Below, piece by piece: positions 1-5,891 of a DNA stretch of 6,388 nt. The stretch is from positions 1 to 6,388 of the forward strand of contig DCQQ01000038.1 of NCBI GenBank assembly GCA_002323515.1, given 5' to 3'. Under the pieces are notes generated by a model. The model was given only the letters and a program-made list of their open reading frames with translations, was not told where the DNA came from and ran no database searches. Every line of letters begins with the position of its first letter. Within the stretch, counting starts at the first letter, position 1. The stretch is from Balneolaceae bacterium UBA1514. Its GTDB lineage: Bacteria; Bacteroidota; Rhodothermia; Balneolales; Balneolaceae. The position numbers and the translations under genes were made by a program.

Positions 1-92
1 ATTCAGATTGGTCTGATTCGGTTCAATTTGGCTTGATAGTAAATTCATTAGTCTAAGGTTTATTTATTTTAAGTTTATTACAAAAGTGATAG
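1..92. other. Short AT-rich intergenic stretch downstream of the receptor gene
   Basis: I see no gene, clear hairpin terminator or strong repeat here. A 10-base near-repeat (TTCAGATTGG at 2-11, TTCAATTTGG at 22-31) is too short to interpret. The stretch is T-rich on the plus strand and may be the 3' untranslated region of the receptor transcript. Confidence 0.4.
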
Positions 93-2456
93 TTAGTGCA
101 CTACTCGTTCGAGATGGGGTCTGCTCCCGTGGTCCACACGATTTAATTGAATGCTTAGCATGAAATGCCGCCCCGGCATGGGGTAGTTAAGCACCTGCTC
201 ATAGGTTTCTGAAAAAATATTATTTAGTTCCACTCTACATCGAAGTTGCCATAGAGGCTGTTTTGGAATATTTCTACTGGTTTGTGTAGAACGTAACGAG
301 ACGTCCTCTGAACCAGAGGATCGTGAACCCGACCAAGGAATATCTATACCAAAGGACGCGTTCCATGTTGAATACGAAGAAAGAGGGTCAAATGGGCTAG
401 AATGGTCAGCACTGCTGTAACGCTCGGCTACATAGGAGTTAGATAGCATAAACTGCACGGACTCATACCTGAGATGAGCATAATGTTTAAACTGAAACTG
501 GGGGGTGTAACGGAGTTGTTTGTTTAGTGCTGGATCATCTTCATAGCGTTCCTTCTCCATACGCGCAATCACCTGGTACACCCCACTTTTTACCAAACCG
601 CTAAACCGAGCATGCTGAAATGCTAAGGCTATGTCTGATTCTAGCCCTTGAGCTGTGATTGCCTCTATATTTCCAGGCCTTGAGAGGCCTTGCTCATCCG
701 GCAGCCAACGTATGCCGTTATTCACCTTATTCCAATAATGGCTCATTTGAACATCGGTTCTGATCATTCCACCATTCCAACGTAGCGGGGTTTGAGCCCA
801 ATGCAGCCCTGCTTCGAGGGAATAAACCTGCTCACTTGTTAAATCTGGATTTCCTAAGTTTGGCCAATATAAATCATTGAAGGTAGGTATGACTGAGCTT
901 TTAGCTGAAAGAAACCGAATTCCAAGAGCAGAGCTTAGCTTTGAGTTCCAACCCAACTCTCCCGACCAATCCCACCCAAAATCATTATAAAAGGCTTGAT
1001 GTACATCGGCCCGAAGAATACTTTTCACACCAAGCTCTTGCTGCAGTGAGTGCCTATGAGATAGTGACCATCGAGAGCGAGTTCCGTTGTAATCAGTGCT
1101 TTGCACACCCGTAGTTGACCACTCTACTGTACTTTGCCAAAAAGCACCTTCACCTATTCTAGATTGGTGTTCCAACCTAAGAATACTACTCCAAATGTCA
1201 CTCTCACTATCAATGTCTTTGTCAGGATCTTGGAAATCGAGTGCCTGCCATTGACTAAAATGTTGCATTCTCCACTGATTCTTACTCCCCCAACGCAGGC
1301 CTTGCATCCAGCGTATGAAATCATCTTCTTGACTCGCTCTAGCCGTAGGCGATAGCTTGCTTCCTGGTATATTGTTGTTCTGGGTAAAAGCCCAAACGGT
1401 AGTTTGATATTCACTTTTGGATATAAAAGTTCGGAAAGATGGGATTGTTTTAGCTGAAGCCTTATCCCGAGAAGATTCTAGAGTAGCAGCACCGGATTCC
1501 TTTTTAAAATTGAACATGACCGAGTTGGATTGGCTTTCGTTATTCGCACGGCTAAACCACTTGGGCACGACTGTTCGCTGATCTGGATCAAATAATCTTT
1601 TTTTATAGCTAAAATTATTTTCGGCTGTTTTGCCGTACAGCCGTAGATCCCAAGACCTCCCATGTTTTGAAGATGTTGCATGTATAGTAGACTGCTTTGC
1701 CCCATAACTACCAATCGATAGCTGAATTGCTATTTTATCCGCATTAATTGATTGTTGGAGAATGTGCATCGACCCCGCACCACTCTGTCCAAATCGAGCT
1801 TGGCCTAAGCCAGGAGTGAACAAAACCGCATCAAATAAATTACTGGGAATTAAGGATAAATCGACTACACCTAACATTGGATGATTTAACCCGAAACCAT
1901 TCCAAACTACCTGAGTTCTAGAAGCTGGCAACCCTCTTTGTGAAAGTAATGCCAAGCTTCCGGGTCCGTTAGTTTGCACATAAGCGGAGCTAAATTCTTG
2001 TGCAATACTACCCAAATGCGATGCTAATCTAAGTTCTAAAATTTCTTTTGATAATCGCCCATACTGAGTACTAAGTAGAAAATAGTCTTGATATGGGTTC
2101 TCGGCTATAATTTCGATTTCGGCAAGGCCAATGGTGGGTAGAATTGCCGTGGTATCATTAGTTTCTATCTGCAACTCATGCACAGTTGCATGTCCGCTGG
2201 GATTGAACGTAGTGTGAATAAGAAGGCATGCAAACCAAATGTAATAGTAGTATCCTCCCTTAGCCTTGTAGACTGATTGAACATCTGCAAAGCTTTGACT
2301 CAGATCTTCAGTAAGACGATTGGTTATAGGATCAGTGCCACCTGTATTAGAACTAGTAAATCGACCATGTAACAAATCAGTGATGCGTCTAATATTAAGA
2401 CGTTTTACTGCAATTAGATCAATCCAACAAAACAAACGTAAAAAGCTACCCATCAT
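93..2456 (-). CDS. BtuB-like TonB-dependent outer membrane receptor (probable cobalamin/corrinoid uptake)
   Basis: This is a 787-codon frame for an outer membrane beta-barrel receptor that imports a scarce ligand using TonB/ExbBD energy. Seen: a plug domain at about residues 130-235, including LLSQRGLPASRTQVVWNG (170-187), LGVVDLSLIP (195-204) and the glycine-rich stretch around FGQSGAGS (222-229). A long barrel follows, with alternating aromatic and polar strands, and near the end LNNIFSETYEQ and NYPMPGRHFMLSIQLN, typical of the last TonB-receptor strands. The cobalamin riboswitch just upstream on the same strand makes a B12 or related corrinoid the likely ligand; this is an inference from context. 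The start is uncertain. The ATG at 2456 gives about 68 residues before a hydrophobic signal-like segment (about 69-84), and no in-frame ATG lies closer. The protein also runs about 15 residues past the expected aromatic C-terminal residue. No btuCDF or cobalamin biosynthesis genes are visible nearby. The family is certain, the ligand is probable, and the 5' end is doubtful. Confidence 0.9.
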   Translation of the reverse strand: MMGSFLRLFCWIDLIAVKRLNIRRITDLLHGRFTSSNTGGTDPITNRLTEDLSQSFADVQSVYKAKGGYYYYIWFACLLIHTTFNPSGHATVHELQIETNDTTAILPTIGLAEIEIIAENPYQDYFLLSTQYGRLSKEILELRLASHLGSIAQEFSSAYVQTNGPGSLALLSQRGLPASRTQVVWNGFGLNHPMLGVVDLSLIPSNLFDAVLFTPGLGQARFGQSGAGSMHILQQSINADKIAIQLSIGSYGAKQSTIHATSSKHGRSWDLRLYGKTAENNFSYKKRLFDPDQRTVVPKWFSRANNESQSNSVMFNFKKESGAATLESSRDKASAKTIPSFRTFISKSEYQTTVWAFTQNNNIPGSKLSPTARASQEDDFIRWMQGLRWGSKNQWRMQHFSQWQALDFQDPDKDIDSESDIWSSILRLEHQSRIGEGAFWQSTVEWSTTGVQSTDYNGTRSRWSLSHRHSLQQELGVKSILRADVHQAFYNDFGWDWSGELGWNSKLSSALGIRFLSAKSSVIPTFNDLYWPNLGNPDLTSEQVYSLEAGLHWAQTPLRWNGGMIRTDVQMSHYWNKVNNGIRWLPDEQGLSRPGNIEAITAQGLESDIALAFQHARFSGLVKSGVYQVIARMEKERYEDDPALNKQLRYTPQFQFKHYAHLRYESVQFMLSNSYVAERYSSADHSSPFDPLSSYSTWNASFGIDIPWSGSRSSGSEDVSLRSTQTSRNIPKQPLWQLRCRVELNNIFSETYEQVLNYPMPGRHFMLSIQLNRVDHGSRPHLERVVH

Positions 2457-2524
2457 ATGATGTTCACAGCCAGATGCACAGTATTCGTGTGACGTCTATT
2501 TGTGTGTTAATAAAAGTGTGTTAT

Positions 2525-2576
2525 AAAAAAAAGAGTTTATGATAGCTCACGGAAATTCTAGCTCCCGAAAATTTCC
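2525..2576 (-). promoter_or_regulatory. Possible expression platform of the cobalamin riboswitch
   Basis: Downstream of the B12 box, the minus strand can form a 7-bp hairpin, GGAAATT/AATTTCC (2576-2570 with 2557-2551, 12-base loop). A run of eight T residues follows at 2532-2525. The gap of about 18 bases between hairpin and T run is too long for a textbook intrinsic terminator. Only a weak bulged stem (GAG...CTC) abuts the T run directly. This stretch is therefore a candidate regulatory fold rather than a proven terminator. Translational control is equally possible. Confidence 0.35.
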
Positions 2577-2595
2577 TGAGAAATAGATGCTGAAT

Positions 2596-2792
2596 GCGTT
2601 GATGGCAGGTCTCCTGACTTTTCCACCTCGAGGCCTTCCCGTTAGCTAACTAACAGTGGCAAGATTTGCTCGTAGGTTTAATATGAACTATTCATTAGCA
2701 TAATGAATACATTCAAATGGAATTACAGTTGCGGGTACAGCTCCGGATTTACACCGGATTCCCTTTTCATCTCATTTTAAGAGAACCAACAC
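2596..2792 (-). promoter_or_regulatory. Cobalamin (adenosylcobalamin-type) riboswitch
   Basis: Read on the minus strand, the conserved cobalamin aptamer blocks appear in the right order. They are GATGAAAAGGGAA, then ATCCGGTG with its CCGGA partner, then GTACCCGCAACTGTAA (about 2725-2741), then GCCACTG, then CGGGAAGGC, and finally the B12 box AAGTCAGGAGACCTGCC (2620-2604). A GTTAG/CTAAC stem (2640-2655) forms the side hairpin before CGGGAAGGC. A plausible P1 pairs GTGTTGG (2792-2786) with CC plus CAACGC (2605-2604 and 2601-2596), with an AT bulge. The leader then runs about 140 bases to the first ATG of the receptor gene. In this family, ligand binding usually reduces expression of the downstream uptake gene, by terminating transcription or blocking translation. 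The aptamer identity is very secure; the exact 5' edge is approximate. Confidence 0.96.
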
Positions 2793-2809
2793 TATTTCAA
2801 AGAGTGTTG
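2787..2809 (-). other. 7-bp hairpin immediately upstream of, and overlapping, riboswitch P1
   Basis: The minus strand reads CAACACT, a nine-base loop, then AGTGTTG, a perfect 7-bp inverted repeat. Its 3' arm (2793-2787) covers most of the GTGTTGG segment proposed as the 5' strand of riboswitch P1, so both helices cannot form at once. It could be an alternative fold that affects aptamer formation, or a DNA-level palindrome in the promoter region. The repeat is plainly visible; its role is unknown. Confidence 0.4.
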
Positions 2810-2811
2810 AC

Positions 2812-2839
2812 AATATAATCGCTCAACGAATTAATCCAA
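2812..2839 (-). promoter_or_regulatory. Candidate promoter for the riboswitch-receptor transcript
   Basis: On the minus strand, TTGGAT (2839-2834) and TATATT (2817-2812) are separated by 16 bases, a reasonable sigma-70-like pair. Transcription would start near 2805, just upstream of the aptamer. If this is right, the hairpin at 2787-2809 would be only partly transcribed. No experimental or comparative support is available, and Bacteroidota-type promoters can differ from this pattern. Confidence 0.3.
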
Positions 2840-2897
2840 AATGTTTATCATAAATAAATATTAAAGTTTATACTCTAGCATCCCAAATAAGGATAAG

Positions 2898-2926
2898 TTG
2901 TACACAGCAAGTCCCTAGGATGTATT
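2898..2926 (+). promoter_or_regulatory. Weak candidate promoter for the acyl-ACP thioesterase gene
   Basis: TTGTAC (2898-2903) and TGTATT (2921-2926) are separated by 17 bases, about 50 bases before the thioesterase ATG. An alternative -10-like TATACT lies at 2869-2874 without a good partner. The surrounding 2830-2974 interval is AT-rich, non-coding and sits between divergent genes, so a promoter must lie in it somewhere. The exact site is a guess. Confidence 0.2.
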
Positions 2927-2974
2927 CACACGTATCCATTCGTCTTACTCTCTTGAATTATACCTGTTCGTTAT

Positions 2975-3715
2975 ATGAACCTTGAAAATACTACCACACC
3001 TGACAGCACTCAAATTCACAGTGAATTATTCACCGTTCGAGCATCGGAATCGGCGCCCGACGAATATATGCATCTGAGTGCGTTGACCAGATTATTTCAA
3101 GAAGTGGCTGGAAATAATGCGAAAGCACTTTCTTTTGACATTACAGACTTGCATGCTCAGAATATTAGCTGGGTACTACATCGGCTACAAATTCAGATTG
3201 AGCGCCTACCCAAATGGAGAGAGACTATAGAACTTCGGACTTGGCCAGCTCTTGGGGATGGTTTAAAGGCTTACCGAAATTATGAGGTATGGGATACTCT
3301 AGGGAACCTACTAGTCCGATCAATTAGCTATTGGATGGTTATTGATTTGGATAGCAGAAGACCCACGCGTATTCCAGAAGCCATACTTGCTCGAAGGTTT
3401 TCAGACCGGCCACATGCCTTAGAACCCACTAGAGATCGTCTTCGAGCGTTTGACTCAACCGATGCAGAACAGGAGTTAAGCATGCAAAGCTACACCTATC
3501 ACCTTGACATGAATAAACATGTCAATAACACGCATTATGTCGATTGGTTGCTTGAAATTCTTGAACCATCGGAGCGACAAAAATTGCGTTGGTTTGATTT
3601 GGTTTTTCTCAATGAATTAGGAGCTCAGGAAGCTTTACGAATACAAAGAATGGAGAATCGGTTACAACTCTTGAATATGGAATCAAAAGTAATTGCAATG
3701 GCTAACTGGTCCTAA
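2975..3715 (+). CDS. Acyl-[acyl-carrier-protein] thioesterase, FatA/FatB family
   Basis: A 246-residue cytoplasmic enzyme that hydrolyses acyl-ACP to free fatty acid and ACP, ending fatty acid elongation. Seen: two hot-dog domains. The N-terminal one (about 15-140) has LTRLFQEVAGNNA (37-49), WVLHRLQIQIERLPKW (66-81), and TWP (89-91), followed by the substrate-tunnel strands through SYWMVIDL. The C-terminal one (about 165-246) holds HLDMNKHVNNTHYVDWLLE (176-194). There Asp178, Asn180 and His182 match the catalytic Asp/Asn/His of plant FatB enzymes. Glu214 in FLNELGAQE matches the family's catalytic glutamate, but the following residue is Leu where plants have Cys. The length is normal for bacterial members, which lack the plant transit peptide. 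The ATG at 2975 is the best start; no Shine-Dalgarno sequence is evident. It is transcribed divergently from the receptor and convergently with the dead reductase. No fatty acid genes are adjacent, so its physiological role is open. Confidence 0.92.
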   Translation: MNLENTTTPDSTQIHSELFTVRASESAPDEYMHLSALTRLFQEVAGNNAKALSFDITDLHAQNISWVLHRLQIQIERLPKWRETIELRTWPALGDGLKAYRNYEVWDTLGNLLVRSISYWMVIDLDSRRPTRIPEAILARRFSDRPHALEPTRDRLRAFDSTDAEQELSMQSYTYHLDMNKHVNNTHYVDWLLEILEPSERQKLRWFDLVFLNELGAQEALRIQRMENRLQLLNMESKVIAMANWS

Positions 3716-3716
3716 C

Positions 3717-4511
3717 TCAATCCCAATCAGGAGCAAAATCTGGATTGACCAATCGGATATTTTTTCCAAGTTGTCGATAGCAAAGAAATCCTCATCATCC
3801 ATATCAAACTGAGTGGCTTGTAAATGTTCGGGCGTTGTCGCTTTTGGAATAGCTATCACCTGTTCTTCATTTGAAGGCAACTTGTGCGGCTGATTTCTGG
3901 TATTTCATCCCTATTTATTCCAACACAGGGTTGTTGATTAGACGTCTTTGAGCCAATGGTGAATAGGTAGTAATCATGAGATCGTATTACAATGCATAAT
4001 CAAGTAAATCAAACTGCCCCAACAAAGGGTGATATTCTACTTGATTGCAAAATATAAGAGCTAAATACTCTTCTCTTGCTTGTTTTAACAAGGATAATGG
4101 AAAATTCCTTACCCCAATATTTGCGACTTTACCCTGCTCTTTTAGTATAAGCATAGATTCGATTGTTTGGTCCGAAGGAACCTGTGGATTGGGCCAATGG
4201 ATCAAGAGTAAGTCGATGTACTCTAACTCCGATTTGATCAGGGAGGATTCAACCGATAAGTAGAGGTTATCCGCTTCCAGAAGGCTTCTCTCCACTTTGG
4301 TCGTAACAAAAAATTCTTCCCTCGAAATATGAGTAACCTTAATGGCTCTGCCAACTTCAGCCTCATTTCGATATTCTTGTGCTATATCTATATGGCGGTA
4401 CCCCAACCTTATGGCTATTTTAATAGTTTCTTCAGCTTATTTACCGATTAGTTTATAGGTACCAAGTCCTAGTTCAGGGACTTCAATGCCCTGAATTAGC
4501 TTAGATTTCAT
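3717..4511 (-). pseudogene. Aldo/keto reductase pseudogene (2,5-diketo-D-gluconate reductase-like)
   Basis: The remains cover a whole aldo/keto reductase of about 265 codons, a family of NADPH-dependent carbonyl reductases. From the ATG at 4511 the minus strand reads MKSKLIQGIEVPELGLGTYK, then a TAA (4439-4437), then the barrel through GYRHIDIAQEYRNE, FVTTKVE and LLIHWPNP. These carry the Asp, Tyr, Lys and His of the catalytic tetrad. GKVANIGVRNF stands where GVSNF is usual, and NQVEYHPLLGQ follows. Further in-frame TAA codons lie at 3989-3987 and 3917-3915. After SAAQV the frame changes, with an apparent loss of two or three codons, into NEEQVIAIPKATTPEHL and DMDDEDFFAIDNLE. At an A6 run near 3760 it changes again, consistent with loss of one A. 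It then ends in the normal tail KNIRLVNPDFAPDWD and a TGA at 3719-3717. Three nonsense codons plus two frame changes rule out function as one protein. The intact motifs suggest recent decay. Confidence 0.9.
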
Positions 4512-4562
4512 GTGTGTGTAAAGATTAGATTAAAGCAAAGTACAGTTATGAGTTAACTATCT

Positions 4563-4599
4563 AAAAACCCAGCTAAGCCTCCGATGATCAGTCATCGAA
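4563..4599 (-). terminator. Weak candidate terminator at the symporter 3' end
   Basis: On the minus strand, TTCGATGA (4599-4592) can pair with TCATCGGA (4587-4580) around a CTGA loop that contains the symporter's TGA stop codon. Five T residues follow at 4567-4563. The T run lies about 12 bases from the stem and the stem includes a G-U pair, so it departs from a classic intrinsic terminator. The 76-base gap to the reductase pseudogene shows no better candidate. Confidence 0.22.
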
Positions 4600-5889
4600 A
4601 TTGGGTTCGTTAAGTAAACCTTCGGTAGAAGCTACCACATAGGCTACAGCAGCATCCCCCGTAACATTCACTACGGTTCGGCACATATCTAAAATTCGAT
4701 CTACCCCTAAAATCAGGGCAATACCAGCGGTGGGTACCTGAATGGTTTCGAGTACAACCACCAACATAACGATACCAGCTCCAGGCACGCCAGCGGCACC
4801 TATAGAAGCGGCAGCAGCCGTTGCAACAATCATGAGCTGCTGCGCAATGGTTAAATCCATCCCTAAGGCCTGGGCAATAAATACCGCTGCAATCGCTTGA
4901 TACACGCTGGTACCATCCATATTTATGGTCGCTCCAACTGGTAGGACAAAACTTGTCACCTCTTCGTCTACTCCAAGATTTTTTTCTACCCGCTCCATAG
5001 TGACGGGTAAGGTTGCTGAACTTGAACTAGTACTAAAACCAAGTAACATAGCTGGACGTATCGCTTTAAAGAATTGAAACAGACCTATGTCTTTGCTGAA
5101 AATCTTCAACATCGTACTATACACCAAAAAGACGTGGACTAATAGAGCAAATACAAGGGTTAAGCTATACCATCCTAAAGCTCCAAGTAACTCAAGAGCT
5201 TTTCCTATATCGTCCCCTGCTAAATCAATAATGAGTGACGCCATTAACGCAAATACGCCAAAGGGAGCCGTTTTCATGATAAGTTCAACTATGAGGATAA
5301 TAACATCATTGAATGCATCAAATACCGTGACCAATGTCTTCGCCTTTTCGCCGCCCATGTGAATGATTCCAACACCCAGTAAAATGGCAACAAATACAAC
5401 TTGAAGCATCCTTGAGTTGTCAGAGGCAGCGGCAAAAAAGTTATCCGGGACTACATCAACCACGAAGTCTAAAACCCCTCGGTTGAGCACTTCATTCGCT
5501 GAAGCACTCCGGTCTTCCAGTGAATTAGAATAGGTCTCCTGTAGACTATCCATGGTTTCCTGAGGTAAAGATTTTCCAGGTTGAAAGGTATTTACAGTCA
5601 CCAAGCCTATAGTTATGCCCAGCAAGGTGGTGATCATGTAGATGAGAACTGTTTTCCCACCCATACGTGAAAGCCTTGTGGTATCATTTAAGCTAGCTAC
5701 ACCCGCCACCAATGATGCTAACACTAGGGGTACAGCAATGAGTTTTAATAACTTGACAAAAATGGTTCCGAAGGGTTTGATAAATTCAGTCGTGAACTCA
5801 TTCCACCCTATGACACTAGACAACAAACCCCATGTTAGTCCTAAGAATAAACCAATAACGATTTGCCAATGTAATTTTTTATACCACAT
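4588..5889 (-). CDS. Dicarboxylate/amino acid:cation symporter (DAACS family, GltP/GltPh-like)
   Basis: A 433-residue inner membrane secondary transporter that takes up acidic amino acids or C4-dicarboxylates with Na+ or H+. Seen: hydrophobic segments throughout and the full family signature. This comprises the serine-rich HP1 tip SSSSATLP (about 288-295), NMDGT in TM7 (323-327), the HP2 loop SIGAAGVPGAG (about 362-372), and TM8 VDRILDMCRTVVNVTGD (396-412). Arg404 in DMCRT corresponds to the arginine that binds the substrate side-chain carboxylate in GltPh and the EAATs. This favours glutamate, aspartate or dicarboxylate over neutral amino acids. The ATG at 5889 gives the normal N-terminus MWYKKLHWQ. 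A TTG at 5955 would add 22 non-conserved residues and overlap the upstream gene, so I rejected it. The start lies two bases after the TGA of the DUF92 gene, implying co-transcription and probably translational coupling. No strong Shine-Dalgarno sequence is present. Na+ versus H+ coupling cannot be decided here. Confidence 0.95.
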   Translation of the reverse strand: MWYKKLHWQIVIGLFLGLTWGLLSSVIGWNEFTTEFIKPFGTIFVKLLKLIAVPLVLASLVAGVASLNDTTRLSRMGGKTVLIYMITTLLGITIGLVTVNTFQPGKSLPQETMDSLQETYSNSLEDRSASANEVLNRGVLDFVVDVVPDNFFAAASDNSRMLQVVFVAILLGVGIIHMGGEKAKTLVTVFDAFNDVIILIVELIMKTAPFGVFALMASLIIDLAGDDIGKALELLGALGWYSLTLVFALLVHVFLVYSTMLKIFSKDIGLFQFFKAIRPAMLLGFSTSSSSATLPVTMERVEKNLGVDEEVTSFVLPVGATINMDGTSVYQAIAAVFIAQALGMDLTIAQQLMIVATAAAASIGAAGVPGAGIVMLVVVLETIQVPTAGIALILGVDRILDMCRTVVNVTGDAAVAYVVASTEGLLNEPNFDD

Positions 5890-5891
5890 AC

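Noticed and set aside
2..31. Short near-repeat TTCAGATTGG / TTCAATTTGG
   Set aside because: There are two imperfect copies of ten bases in AT-rich sequence, well within chance expectation.
93..160. A genuine 5S rRNA gene
   Set aside because: Only about 25 bases resemble the 5S loop C region. The flanking helices and the remaining roughly 90 bases are absent.
1134..1714. Several 73-86 residue open frames on both strands inside the receptor gene
   Set aside because: They overlap a well-supported coding sequence in other frames and show no recognisable domain.
2807..2819. Perfect TTGACA and TATAAT hexamers on the plus strand
   Set aside because: They are separated by a single base, so they cannot act as one promoter. 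They arise from the hairpin arm and the AT-rich promoter region of the opposite strand.
3683..3880. A separate 65-residue minus-strand gene
   Set aside because: Its sequence (VIAIPKAT, DDEDFFAIDNLE) is the C-terminal part of the frameshifted aldo/keto reductase, and its last residues come from reading past a second frame change.
4045..4263. Plus-strand 72-residue open frame opposite the reductase remains
   Set aside because: It is antisense to clearly recognisable reductase motifs and has no family features.
3987..4406. A complete 139-residue reductase gene
   Set aside because: It starts inside the conserved GYRHID motif and ends at a nonsense codon. Family sequence continues on both sides, so it is a piece of the pseudogene.
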